Positions 1 to 9,700 of a DNA stretch of 57,552 bases are shown here, in pieces; the first letter of the stretch is position 1; each line of letters begins with the position of its first letter. The position numbers were made by a program, and so were the translations under genes. Under the pieces are notes generated by a model. It was not told the origin of the DNA. It did not search any database and saw nothing but the letters and a program-made list of their open reading frames with translations. The stretch is from contig CACEHW010000004.1 of the NCBI GenBank assembly GCA_902559415.1, positions 1 to 57,552 on the forward strand. Reading direction: 5' to 3'. Source of the stretch: an uncultured Fidelibacterota bacterium. Its GTDB lineage: Bacteria > Fidelibacterota > Marinisomatia > Marinisomatales > UBA1611.

Positions 1-131
1 TCACTAAAATTGGCGTCTCCATGAAACATCAATTTATTTTCTACAGTGAAATCAGCTCCTGGATGATAATCCTCAGCAACGATAACTGAGATGAGCAGGG
101 TGGAAAGAAATAAAGTTAACATTTTTTTCAT
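1..131 (-). CDS. Partial secreted protein, N-terminus only
   Basis: An open frame starts at an ATG at 131 on the minus strand and runs off the left edge of the window, so only 43 residues are visible. The protein begins MKKMLTLFLSTLLISVIVAE, a good signal peptide with a probable cleavage after VA. The mature part starts EDYHPGADFTVENK. An AGGGAG Shine-Dalgarno sequence lies a few bases upstream of the ATG, which supports the start. The visible part is too short to name; the product is exported across the inner membrane. Confidence 0.75.
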   Translation of the reverse strand, partial: MKKMLTLFLSTLLISVIVAEDYHPGADFTVENKLMFHGDANFS

Positions 132-416
132 ACTTACTCTCCCTTTGGTTAGATTAACTTTAAACAATCAATATTTACGTTTAAAATAAACGGTCAATAC
201 AGCTAATTAAAGCTCCGTCAAATATTTAAAGCACAATCAAATATAATTTTAATTTTTAGAAATTTCCTAGATATAAAATTAAAAAAAACCAATATTTTAG
301 ATTTTAATGAAAATCTTAAAATATTAAATAATTTTAATCTAAAGGATTATTTTTTAAAACCTAGTATGAGAAATAGATAAACTTTTTTAAAAATATAAAG
401 CATTAAAAAATTAATT
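132..416. other. Intergenic region, very AT-rich, no gene seen
   Basis: These 285 bases separate the end of the TonB receptor gene from the next minus-strand gene. I find no open frame with coding character and no RNA gene. The promoter of the gene starting at 131 should lie here. The minus strand carries TATATTTG at 238-245, which fits the Bacteroidota -7 consensus TAnnTTTG, but no matching upstream element is evident and that consensus is not established for this lineage. Confidence 0.4.
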
Positions 417-2852
417 CTATATGTCTAGGTCAGTACCTATAATTATTTGTCTCCCAAGTGCTGGCTCGGTAATTGATCTAGAAATATCAGTATGATTATT
501 CAGATTTCGAATGTCTAAATAGAAGGAAACATTATTTGTAATCGAGTAATTCAACCTAAGTCTAGCATTGTAATAAGAGTCATAGTCCATTAAGATTTCT
601 CTACTATAGTAAGTAACTGGTTGAATATCAGGATTATACAACCCATCATAATAAAGCAGCCAATTGCGACCTTTTCTTTTACCTATATAGCTGACATCAA
701 ATGAAATAGACCCACCTTTATCTGAGGTGTATTTTGTCCCAGGCAAGTTTAAGCTTATTGAAATATTACCAGTCTGAGATGGGACATCAGTTCTTCTCTC
801 TCCTTTATCATAAAAACCTTCATATATTGGATCAGTCTGGCGTATTGAATCTTCACCCCAACGACTATCGAGATAGGTATAATTAACACTAATGTCAAAG
901 ATGTCAAGAATTCGTGTTTTAGCTGCAACCTCAATACCTTTATTTATGATCTGACCGAGATTTATATACCAATATTCTTGTTTTATTGTCAAAAGGTCAT
1001 CAATACTTGGGTCATTAGCAATACCATCTAAAAATAACTGATCAAAAAATGTAAATTCTACAAAGAAGTTATCTCCGTAATAAAAATCACCACCAATTTC
1101 ATATCCTGATTGTCTTTCAGGCTTAAGATCAGGGTTCCCAATATTAATGCTGTAGCTTGACTCACTTGGTAATGCCTGCATCGCTTTTGGTGGGTTAATC
1201 CCACCACTGCCCCATGCTCCTCTGGTTTTTAGAATAGATTTGCCAAAACTAAACAAATAAGAAAAGCCAAATCTAGGACTAAAATGAGTGCCATAGTCTT
1301 TCCCGAAATACTCATTCTGTTCAATCCGCTCACCTATGGTTATAAACAATTTATCTTTATAATCCGCTACAAGTTCTGCATAAAAACCTGAATTCTTATT
1401 ACTTTGATCTACAATAGATGCATCATCAAAATCTTCATAATAATATTGATCCTTAACCTCATCAAGCTGCCCTGATAATCGGACGTGATTGCTCATTGTA
1501 TTTTGAACGCCTGCTGTAAGATCTATTTTTAAAAGCTCATTAATTGGCCTTTTGTAACTCCAAAAATAATTTAAAGTATATCTATTCCAATTTTCTGTTA
1601 AATAAGATTGATTAGATGTCTCATAATATTTTTTATATAAAAACTTTTTTGAATCATTACCTAACACCAAACTATGATAAAGGTTTTTACTAAAACTCTG
1701 TGAAATATTTAAGCTAAATCCAGGCTTGTAATACTCTGTGCCACCATTAGAAAGTGAATCATCCCAATGGCTTGGTGCATTAGTCCAGTCTCTTTCATTT
1801 TTATATTCTAGAAGATGAAATAAATTGCTAATGAAACCCTGACTTCCCCAGCTATGATAGGTTTTAAGATTAATTACCGCAGAACCAATTTGAGTATTAA
1901 TGGATCCATGCATTTTTAGTCTTTCTATATCGCTACCATTACTTGGCATAACCTCTTCATCTAAAGATTTATTAACTCCTAAGCTGTAGCTTGTTTTAGA
2001 ATTGCCACCACCATTAATACTAAACATCATTTCTCTTCCGAGAACATTTTTGTCAAGAATTGGAGCTTCAGTCATCTTGCTTGCAAGCTTCATTCTAATC
2101 TTTGTTCTATTAAGATTTGAACCTTTCTTTGTAAAAATTTGAATGATACCGCTTTGTGCATTTGAACCATGCAAGGTTGAACCCATTGGCCCTCTTAAAA
2201 CCTCAATTTTTTCAATATCAGAAGGGTCCACAAAATCAGCAATCCCAGGATATGATTGCATATCAAACCCAAGTAACTCAACTCCATCAATATAAATCTT
2301 AACATCTCCCAGTGGTCTTCCTGAACCACTAGTGCCTCCTCTAATAGTAAATGCAGAATTGTTTTGTCCAGGCCTTGATGGGAGACTTGCAAAACCCCCT
2401 GGGACATTACCTGTTAAAACCTCATCAATACTCCTTACTGGCATTCTCCTTAATTCATCTTGAGATATTATTGTAACCGGGGAGGCCTGAGCTCTTTTTT
2501 TTCTTTCGCTAAAACTTGCAGCAACAACAACCTCATCTAGGTCTACGAGCGACATAACTAATTCAAAATCAATTTCTACTAAAGCGCCCTCAATGGTTTT
2601 TAATTCTTTGGTCATAGTCCTATGCCCAATAAACATTGCGGTTATCTTATATTCTCTACCAGATGGAATTTTTTTTATCTGATATTTACCCTCAGCATTT
2701 GTAGCTGAACCTAGCGAAGTGCCATCAATAAATATATTAGCACCGATCAAAGGCTTGCCTTTTTCATTTGTAACCGAGCCAGAAACTGTAATCGATTGTG
2801 AAAATAAAAACCCTCCAAAAAAAGAAAGGAGAAATATTGTAGATCGAATCAA
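417..2852 (-). CDS. TonB-dependent outer-membrane receptor
   Basis: This is an 811-residue outer-membrane transporter. Domain order is signal peptide (1-18, ending FLFSQ), carboxypeptidase-like regulatory fold (about 20-108, with GANIFIDGT), a TonB-box-like DEVVVAAS at about 105, a plug domain (about 115-240, with IYIDGVEL and IEVLRGPMGSTLHGSNAQSG), and a beta-barrel to the C-terminus. The family takes up large or scarce substrates using TonB energy; the substrate cannot be read from sequence. The start appears to be TTG at 2852, because no ATG or GTG exists between it and the upstream in-frame stop, and the signal peptide begins right there. It is the last gene of an apparent four-gene operon and has no SusD partner, so it is not a classical SusCD pair. 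Confidence 0.93.
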   Translation of the reverse strand: MIRSTIFLLSFFGGFLFSQSITVSGSVTNEKGKPLIGANIFIDGTSLGSATNAEGKYQIKKIPSGREYKITAMFIGHRTMTKELKTIEGALVEIDFELVMSLVDLDEVVVAASFSERKKRAQASPVTIISQDELRRMPVRSIDEVLTGNVPGGFASLPSRPGQNNSAFTIRGGTSGSGRPLGDVKIYIDGVELLGFDMQSYPGIADFVDPSDIEKIEVLRGPMGSTLHGSNAQSGIIQIFTKKGSNLNRTKIRMKLASKMTEAPILDKNVLGREMMFSINGGGNSKTSYSLGVNKSLDEEVMPSNGSDIERLKMHGSINTQIGSAVINLKTYHSWGSQGFISNLFHLLEYKNERDWTNAPSHWDDSLSNGGTEYYKPGFSLNISQSFSKNLYHSLVLGNDSKKFLYKKYYETSNQSYLTENWNRYTLNYFWSYKRPINELLKIDLTAGVQNTMSNHVRLSGQLDEVKDQYYYEDFDDASIVDQSNKNSGFYAELVADYKDKLFITIGERIEQNEYFGKDYGTHFSPRFGFSYLFSFGKSILKTRGAWGSGGINPPKAMQALPSESSYSINIGNPDLKPERQSGYEIGGDFYYGDNFFVEFTFFDQLFLDGIANDPSIDDLLTIKQEYWYINLGQIINKGIEVAAKTRILDIFDISVNYTYLDSRWGEDSIRQTDPIYEGFYDKGERRTDVPSQTGNISISLNLPGTKYTSDKGGSISFDVSYIGKRKGRNWLLYYDGLYNPDIQPVTYYSREILMDYDSYYNARLRLNYSITNNVSFYLDIRNLNNHTDISRSITEPALGRQIIIGTDLDI

Positions 2853-2863
2853 AATTATAACTA

Positions 2864-3655
2864 CTATTTTAGTAGTGTCATTTTAGCAGTTACACTTGAA
2901 CTAGGAGATTCTATATTATAAAAGTAGACACCAGATGGAAGCGAATTATATTCTTCATCTTTCCCATCCCAATCGATAAAATGATTTCCGCTATCAAAAT
3001 ATTTTTTTGAGAAAATTCTTACTACTTTTCCACTCATTGAAAATATTTTTAAACTTATCTCATCACGATTTAAAACAGAAAATTGAATCCTTGTGGTAGG
3101 GTTAAAAGGATTTGGGAAATTACCGCTGATACTTATTTTATTCGGAGTAAAACTATCATCAATTGATAATGTTCCTATAACGAAGGAATCAATTTCTGTG
3201 GTTGATTGTTCTCCATCTGTGTTCAATGCAGTAACCCACCAATAAATCTTTGTAGCATTGGCATAGGGGTCTATACGTTTAACATAATGATAATTTTGAG
3301 ATAGTAAATTGTATAATCTTGGCATAGCACGCATGTAGACACTCGCGTTTTGCGAGCCTACTTGCCAGTTAAGCACTACCCCTCCTGGTTCAACATTATC
3401 CTCATCAACGCCGCCATTAACAATCACATCTACAAGGACCTCAGAATATGGAGGAATATATTCAGGGAGAGTATCAATAGTATTTAGACCAACATGAGCT
3501 ATCACAATTGTCGGCGCGGTAAGAAATGAAACTGAGCTTTTTGTTGTAGAAACGTTATTTATTTGATTTCCATTTAAATTTTTCCCAGATGATGCTAAGC
3601 AAATGAAACTACTGAAAAAAATTAGAGTACCTACTTTTCTAATATTTAATACCAT
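2864..3655 (-). CDS. Secreted protein with C-terminal sorting domain
   Basis: A 263-residue secreted protein. A signal peptide (ending CLASSG) precedes a middle region of about 130 residues that looks fibronectin-like (WQVGSQNASVYMR, IYWWVTALNTDGEQS). The last 75 residues form a type 9 secretion-style sorting domain (FPNPFNPTTRIQF, then WDGKD, then GVYFYNI). I start it at 3655 rather than the in-frame ATG at 3667: the 3667 ATG directly abuts the upstream stop codon, whereas a GGAG six bases ahead serves the second ATG. The function of the middle region is unknown. Its place between the thioredoxin lipoprotein and the TonB receptor suggests a surface partner of that receptor. Confidence 0.8.
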   Translation of the reverse strand: MVLNIRKVGTLIFFSSFICLASSGKNLNGNQINNVSTTKSSVSFLTAPTIVIAHVGLNTIDTLPEYIPPYSEVLVDVIVNGGVDEDNVEPGGVVLNWQVGSQNASVYMRAMPRLYNLLSQNYHYVKRIDPYANATKIYWWVTALNTDGEQSTTEIDSFVIGTLSIDDSFTPNKISISGNFPNPFNPTTRIQFSVLNRDEISLKIFSMSGKVVRIFSKKYFDSGNHFIDWDGKDEEYNSLPSGVYFYNIESPSSSVTAKMTLLK

Positions 3656-3667
3656 TCCAAACTCCAT

Positions 3668-5077
3668 TTATGTTGATTTAAACTTAACTACTTTAGGTTT
3701 ATCATCATTTAGATGACTATCAATGTATTTTTTTATCCTTTTAGATGTCGGTCTAGGAGCATGAGCTGTAATAATTTTACCATCACGATCAATCATCATA
3801 AACCGAGGAATCAGGCTAACACTAAATGATCTCATAAAGGAAGAACTTAAACCCTCCGAATCATATAGTTGAATTCCTCCAACATCTTTTTCAGGAACCA
3901 TTTTTCGCCATTTTTCGTAGTCTTTTTCGCTATCTATTGAGATACTAACAAATTCAATATCTTTTCCTTTGTAGTGATCAACTAGCTCTTTAAGGGCTGG
4001 CATTTCCTTAATACACGGACCACACCATGTCGCCCAAACATCTATATAAATTATCTTACCTTTTAGATCTTTGAGTGATGTTCTCCCACCATCAAAATTC
4101 TCATAATCAAAATCTGCAGCAATTGCTCCAGATGTATTTTCTTTTGCTGATTTATATCTCAATAAAAGTTTATCCTTCATCCGATCAGTAGATAAAAGAG
4201 AGTCAATTCGGATATAATCTTTATCTATATTTAAGTTTGATTCCTTCATCTGCCTAATGAGCATACTGGCAAATTGCTCTTTAATATCTAAACTACTTAT
4301 TTTTTTTATTCTTTCGCCAACAAAATCAACAATGTCAATCCCAACATCCTTAGATAATGCTTCTTTTGATGAATGCCTGAAATTCTCAACTACTAAATTT
4401 CTATATGCTCTACAATACCTAAACATTTCGTCATCATTTAAATCCATATTAATAATAGGTTCATAATAATCATCAGGTAGTTTGGCATTAGTTTTTTTAT
4501 GATAACTATAAAATTTCTGATAATTATTATAGGATTGAAGATATTCATAATATATGATCCTTTTTTCAATAGCTTTTGTCTCTTGACTTAGGACATTATT
4601 GTCCTCTAATAAATCAAGCAATGCGCTTTGTGTTTTCTCAATTTTAGCCTGAAATTCTTGCAATGGTACCACAAAGTAGTCCTTTGCATTTCCCACAAAT
4701 TTTGATCTCAGTTTAGATTTAGCTACGTTATAATTATTTTCATTCTTCAGTGTACCTGAATATGATATAAAATGGAAAAAACTATCAGCGTCGATACTTA
4801 CATTGACCTTATGGCCTGGAGAGAAAAATACCGTTGTATAAGATCTCCCAATCTGAAAATAATAATATCCTTTTTTATCTATTTTAAAAGAACCTGAAAA
4901 ATATCCTAAGGAGTCGATGTCTATTTCTTCCTTCAACGTGCTATTATAATTACTCACTTTCACAATAGCTTCAGTAGTATTTTTGACCTGTCCTGAAAAA
5001 GTGATGTTATTTTTCTCTACATTTGAGCAAGAAAAAAACACAGCCCACGATATAAAAGTAAATATATAAAATCTCAT
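3668..5077 (-). CDS. TlpA/ResA-like thioredoxin lipoprotein
   Basis: A 469-residue lipoprotein with lipobox FFSC at residue 17. An N-terminal beta-rich domain (about 22-115) resembles the DUF4369 region common in Bacteroidota redoxins. A helical middle (about 130-310) follows, then a thioredoxin-fold domain with active site WCGPC at 351-355 in the context WATWCGPCIKEMP. Proteins of this build reduce or isomerise disulfides in the periplasm or on the outer membrane. It sits 47 bases after the FG-GAP gene and directly abuts the sorting-domain gene, so co-transcription is likely. A role in folding exported partners of the operon is inference. Confidence 0.9.
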   Translation of the reverse strand: MRFYIFTFISWAVFFSCSNVEKNNITFSGQVKNTTEAIVKVSNYNSTLKEEIDIDSLGYFSGSFKIDKKGYYYFQIGRSYTTVFFSPGHKVNVSIDADSFFHFISYSGTLKNENNYNVAKSKLRSKFVGNAKDYFVVPLQEFQAKIEKTQSALLDLLEDNNVLSQETKAIEKRIIYYEYLQSYNNYQKFYSYHKKTNAKLPDDYYEPIINMDLNDDEMFRYCRAYRNLVVENFRHSSKEALSKDVGIDIVDFVGERIKKISSLDIKEQFASMLIRQMKESNLNIDKDYIRIDSLLSTDRMKDKLLLRYKSAKENTSGAIAADFDYENFDGGRTSLKDLKGKIIYIDVWATWCGPCIKEMPALKELVDHYKGKDIEFVSISIDSEKDYEKWRKMVPEKDVGGIQLYDSEGLSSSFMRSFSVSLIPRFMMIDRDGKIITAHAPRPTSKRIKKYIDSHLNDDKPKVVKFKST

Positions 5078-5124
5078 GAGTTCAAATTAGACTGTTATTT
5101 AAATCATTTCCTATTGATTAACTT

Positions 5125-8100
5125 TCATTGGGAGGATTTGAAACTAAATAGTTTTGGATAATCCCCAACCGTGATATCATCCTTAGAACCATTTGGCCAT
5201 CTTATAACTATTTTTTCGACTTTTGATTTATCTCCAAAATACAAAACAGGACCAGACTGTGATAGGTAGCCAGAACTACCACTAAGTTCATGTAATTGAA
5301 TTTTTCCATTGGAATAATGAATCCAAATTTTTGATCCTATGAAACGCTTTCCTTTCGGTAAATCGGTTAATCTAATTGAATTTCCATTAAAACTGTTCCT
5401 ATTGATAAATGACTGAAATCTGCCATTATTTACACCTACTAAAAAGTCAACTTTCCCATCCTGATCAACATCATTAATAGTTAAACTTTTCGCATCTCCA
5501 CTGACTATAAGACCGCTTTCATTCGGAGAGATTGGATCAAAATTTCCTTCTCCATCTCCTATTAGAAGATGGCTCACCCCACCTCTCATATACCCTGTCT
5601 CTCTCTGAGGACCAGAAAAATTTTGAACTACATATAAATCTAAATTACCATCGCCATTGACATCACAAAATGCTGAACCAAAAATAGGACTGGATTGTAT
5701 TATTCTTGGAAGAGGTCGATACTCAAACCTGACCTCGCCATCTGGATTTGTTATATTTTCGATTATCGCTGATGATAATTCATTTACCTCGAATTTTTGA
5801 GCTTTATCTAATAATTCTTGAGAATAAATTTGATCTACTGATGAAACTGCAAATTGATGATATGTTGGAAATTTCTCTTTTATTATAGGCATAGCATCGC
5901 TTGAACAACCTAATCCCCTTCTAGGAAAACAGACATTATTCTCAAACTTTGCTTCTACAATATTTTTTTTACCATTGCCCTCAAAATCACCGTAATATAA
6001 AATTTCAGGATTGTAGTATGATGCTTTGTATTTAGTATTATATCCTGTGTTCCCAACTACATAATCCATATCACCATCGTTATCAATATCTCCGGCAGTG
6101 ATACTACTAAACCAGCCTACTTTGTTATCTAATCCTACATCTGAGGTCTTATCAATTAACCAGCCATTCTCATTCAAGAAAAAACGCACTGGACCCCATT
6201 CATACGTAACAAGAAGATCTGGCCAGTTGTCTCCATTCACATCTGAAAAAATAGCTCCAGTTACCATTCCAGCTTCCATCAAAGATGGGGCCAGATCCTT
6301 GGTGCTATTAATAAATCTTGAGCCAGAGTTAATAAATATATAAGAATTTGGGCTTGAGGGGTATTCACCTGGTACTGTCCTTCCACCTACAAACAAATCA
6401 TCTCTTCCATCTTGATTGATATCTCCTACAACCACAACACTACCACTCTCATTTATTTCAGGTATTAATCCATCAGCAGCCTTGCCAAAATTTCCCTTTC
6501 CATCATTGATATATAGGCGATCTTTTAAAATTGGATCTCCTGCATCACATTCGACACCTCCACTTACAACATATAGATCGAGATCTCCATCTCTATCTGG
6601 ATCGAAAAATACAGAACCCATATCTTCGTAATTAGCATCATTTATAAAAGCCGGCTGAAATTTATTTTCAAAAATCTTTTTACCTTTATTTATATATAAT
6701 TGCGATGCGAACCCTCTTGAATCACCTATAAAAACATCGTCATCGCCATCGCCATCAACATCTCCCCATGAAACACTAGATCCAAGCTGAGATAATTTAT
6801 TTGGAAGTAAATTTTCCCTTTTAAAATCGTCATAGAATCTCTCTCGGTGAATTATTTTAGATAAACTACCATCATCTTTGACAAACATTGGTTTTACTTC
6901 AATATTCTTTTTTTCATCTCCCAATTTTTCTTTTACTCTAATAGTAATATTTGCAGGAATCTTTTTTAGAACCTGTGACTTTCCAGACGGCCAATAAATT
7001 AAAAGACTATCAATGATATTTTTCTCACCAAGACCGAAATGTACTACTGACTCACTTGAGCTCATAAATCCTCTGGAGCTAGATAAATATCTCGTTAGTT
7101 TTTTTGTACCATCATACGTTGCAATAACTTTTGCTCCTAAACCCTGTACATTACTTTCTACTCCTTCAAGAATTACACGTATAGAATTACCAGCTATAAG
7201 ATCATTTCTGTACAAACGTATCTCTTCATCAAACCCATTCATAATAATATCTAGATCTCCATCACCATCTAGATCACCCAAGGCAGAACCTGTGCTTACA
7301 CCGAAATGGTCTAAATTCCATTTGATGCTAGTGTCTTTAAACTTATAGTCCCCTAAGTTTTTATATACCATATTACTAAGTCTGTATGGCTCTTCATTCT
7401 CCCATAAATCTGATTCTTTTAATACTTGTTCATTGTTATTTGTGATCACCCTAAATCTGTCTTTTAGATCACCGTTTACAAAATCTCTAGACATACCATT
7501 AGTAAAATAGACATCCTCAAATCCATCATTATCTAGGTCACCAAATTTTACAGTCCATGTCCAATCTGTTGCTGCTAGGCCAACTAAGTTTGCAATTTCC
7601 ATAAACCTTTCAGTACCAGTATTAAGGTATAAAGAATTGCGCATATATTGAGGTGGATTTGGGAAATTTAAAAACCAAGCTTCGCTGTTTGGCCCGCTCA
7701 TTGATCCCATTGAAACTTTATCTCTATAATGATTACTACCAGCCATGTCTGATGCCATAAAATCAATTAATCCATCATTATTAATATCACTATAATCAGA
7801 ACCCATTGAGAACCAAGGCGTATAAGGTAAAGCACTTGCAACGACATCTTTAAACTGAGTTATTCCTTGATCATTTACTCCCTTATTCTCAAATAGATGG
7901 TCAGGCCCCATATAATCATTTGCAACATATAGGTCTGGTAAACCATCATCATTATAATCCCACCATGTTGCTGATAAACCATAATAAGGCCTCTTGCCAA
8001 TACCTGCGTCGTTAGATATATCTGTAAACTTGCCATTATCATTTCGATATAAATAATCGTACTGTCCAGCATTAACAAGCAAAGGTACTTTCCCAGGCCT

Positions 8101-8937
8101 TTTGATAAAATATCCTATTTCTTTATACTTGGGATCAATTATATATGGATTTTTTCCATCCTTAATTGTTTTCACGTTTAAAGTAGAATCAGTATCATGA
8201 AGCCTATTTGTTAAGAGGTATGCATCTAAATCCCCATCTAAATCAAAATCAGCAAAAGACATAGATACACTAGCGCCACTAAAATCTAGACCATATTTTT
8301 CTGCAGATTCGACAAAATAATCACCAGTGTTAATATATAGCTTGTTTGGACTGTCAAATGCACAAACATACAAATCAAGTTTATCATCATTATTGATATC
8401 AATAAATGATACCCCAGTACTCCAAAAAGGCTCAGATTTAATTCCAACACTTTTTGTTACATCCTTGAAAGTAAACCCCCCAAGGTTTTGAAATAATTTA
8501 CCACCATCTTGCTGTCTTGCTAGATAAACGTCTTGCAGTCCATCATTGTTAAAATCACCAATAGCAACTCCGGCAGCAATAAATGAATTTCCCAACTGTC
8601 CCTTATATTGAGGATCAGGGTTCCACATATTTTTGAATTGAATTCCCGATTGAGAAGGTTCAATATGTATATATTCCCCTGGCTGATCATTTAATTTTTG
8701 CTTCTCATTAAACGGCTCAACAGACAGAACATGCTTATCTTTTAACAAACTTTTTACTAGCTCATTTGCTTCTGGAGTTAATTCAACTTTACTAAACTCT
8801 TTTTCTGCTTTTGAATCACAACTTGATAATAAAAACATTGAAAGAAAAATTAATGCTAATGATAAATAGCCCTCTTTAAATGTCAGAAAGATAGATTCAA
8901 ATAATTGAATAAATTTAGATTTTATAACAATACTCAT
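5125..8937 (-). CDS. Giant FG-GAP/VCBS lipoprotein with two UnbV domains
   Basis: A 1270-residue lipoprotein (lipobox LLSSC, Cys40, after an unusually long N-region). It contains many FG-GAP/VCBS repeats with calcium-binding-like DxDxDGxxD loops, for example at 129-137, 231-238, 468-474 and 556-563. These form two propeller blocks, each followed by an ASPIC/UnbV domain: the first at about 585-668 (YLSSSRGFMSSSESVVHFGLG, IYWPSGK), the second at about 1190-1262 (VLYFGDK, IRWPNGS). This family is typical of Bacteroidota and relatives next to TonB receptors, where it is thought to be a surface binding protein. It leads the minus-strand operon ending at 417. Confidence 0.92.
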   Translation of the reverse strand: MSIVIKSKFIQLFESIFLTFKEGYLSLALIFLSMFLLSSCDSKAEKEFSKVELTPEANELVKSLLKDKHVLSVEPFNEKQKLNDQPGEYIHIEPSQSGIQFKNMWNPDPQYKGQLGNSFIAAGVAIGDFNNDGLQDVYLARQQDGGKLFQNLGGFTFKDVTKSVGIKSEPFWSTGVSFIDINNDDKLDLYVCAFDSPNKLYINTGDYFVESAEKYGLDFSGASVSMSFADFDLDGDLDAYLLTNRLHDTDSTLNVKTIKDGKNPYIIDPKYKEIGYFIKRPGKVPLLVNAGQYDYLYRNDNGKFTDISNDAGIGKRPYYGLSATWWDYNDDGLPDLYVANDYMGPDHLFENKGVNDQGITQFKDVVASALPYTPWFSMGSDYSDINNDGLIDFMASDMAGSNHYRDKVSMGSMSGPNSEAWFLNFPNPPQYMRNSLYLNTGTERFMEIANLVGLAATDWTWTVKFGDLDNDGFEDVYFTNGMSRDFVNGDLKDRFRVITNNNEQVLKESDLWENEEPYRLSNMVYKNLGDYKFKDTSIKWNLDHFGVSTGSALGDLDGDGDLDIIMNGFDEEIRLYRNDLIAGNSIRVILEGVESNVQGLGAKVIATYDGTKKLTRYLSSSRGFMSSSESVVHFGLGEKNIIDSLLIYWPSGKSQVLKKIPANITIRVKEKLGDEKKNIEVKPMFVKDDGSLSKIIHRERFYDDFKRENLLPNKLSQLGSSVSWGDVDGDGDDDVFIGDSRGFASQLYINKGKKIFENKFQPAFINDANYEDMGSVFFDPDRDGDLDLYVVSGGVECDAGDPILKDRLYINDGKGNFGKAADGLIPEINESGSVVVVGDINQDGRDDLFVGGRTVPGEYPSSPNSYIFINSGSRFINSTKDLAPSLMEAGMVTGAIFSDVNGDNWPDLLVTYEWGPVRFFLNENGWLIDKTSDVGLDNKVGWFSSITAGDIDNDGDMDYVVGNTGYNTKYKASYYNPEILYYGDFEGNGKKNIVEAKFENNVCFPRRGLGCSSDAMPIIKEKFPTYHQFAVSSVDQIYSQELLDKAQKFEVNELSSAIIENITNPDGEVRFEYRPLPRIIQSSPIFGSAFCDVNGDGNLDLYVVQNFSGPQRETGYMRGGVSHLLIGDGEGNFDPISPNESGLIVSGDAKSLTINDVDQDGKVDFLVGVNNGRFQSFINRNSFNGNSIRLTDLPKGKRFIGSKIWIHYSNGKIQLHELSGSSGYLSQSGPVLYFGDKSKVEKIVIRWPNGSKDDITVGDYPKLFSFKSSQ

Positions 8938-9046
8938 TAATACGTTAAATGTTAGTTAAGATAATTTTTAAAATAAATAAAACTTCGTACGAATGTTAAA
9001 AATACACTACTTTTCAAGTCCAAAGATATATAAATAATCATCCATC

Positions 9047-9700
9047 ATGATAAATAACAAAAGCCTTATGGTGATAGACCCAGCGGTAGTTACGCCTTCC
9101 ATTGAGTCTTTCAATCGAATTTCAAAAGTCGCGCCGTTCAATGTAACATATCACCTACCAGCCCTTTATGGCGCTAGTAGCTTACACAAAGAATACAGTA
9201 GAAACACATTGGGAATCATCGTTTTAGGAAGCGCAACATCTGTAAATGATAAAAACCAATGGCAAAATGAAATAGTTAAGATTCTTTTAGATGGTGCAAA
9301 TAATAATGTACCAATTCTTGGATTATGTTATGGTCACCAATTATTAGGTAAAATTTTCGGAGGAAAGGTTGAGCCTCTATGGGAAGGAGAAATTAAACGT
9401 GGTAACAGATTAGTTAATCTCAAAAATAGTTTGATGTGGGGTAAACCACAATCTGGACTTTTATTATATTCCCATCAAGATGGTATCACACAAATACCTC
9501 CAGATTTTAACATTCTAGGTTCTAGTAAAATGGTCTCCATCGAAGCTATTGAAGCTGAAAATAAACCTATCTGGGGATTTCAAACTCATATAGAAGCTAC
9601 TGAATCATTCGTGAAAGAACATAATCTTGGAAATGACGGTATTAAAGAATCATATAAGTTTGGCCATAAACTTTTAGATAAATTTATTTTATCCTTATAA
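9047..9700 (+). CDS. Class I glutamine amidotransferase, GuaA-N-like
   Basis: A 217-residue stand-alone type 1 glutamine amidotransferase. The nucleophile elbow is GLCYGHQ with Cys94, and the His/Glu pair is in GFQTHIEATESF (His181, Glu183). This domain releases ammonia from glutamine for a partner synthetase, or acts as a gamma-glutamyl hydrolase. It is about the size of the glutaminase part of GMP synthase but has no synthetase domain and no obvious partner nearby. Its stop shares a base with the start of the PBP4 gene, so the two are translationally coupled. The acceptor substrate is unknown. Confidence 0.85.
   Translation: MINNKSLMVIDPAVVTPSIESFNRISKVAPFNVTYHLPALYGASSLHKEYSRNTLGIIVLGSATSVNDKNQWQNEIVKILLDGANNNVPILGLCYGHQLLGKIFGGKVEPLWEGEIKRGNRLVNLKNSLMWGKPQSGLLLYSHQDGITQIPPDFNILGSSKMVSIEAIEAENKPIWGFQTHIEATESFVKEHNLGNDGIKESYKFGHKLLDKFILSL

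Noticed and set aside
417-2852. TonB receptor as a truncated or frameshifted gene because it lacks an ATG start
   Set aside because: The signal peptide, regulatory domain, plug and barrel are all complete; a TTG start explains the frame without any damage.
7013-7348. A 111-codon plus-strand open frame inside the FG-GAP gene
   Set aside because: It lies antisense to a clearly coding UnbV/FG-GAP region, shows no recognisable domain, and is rich in Ser/Pro as expected for a shadow of repeat codons.
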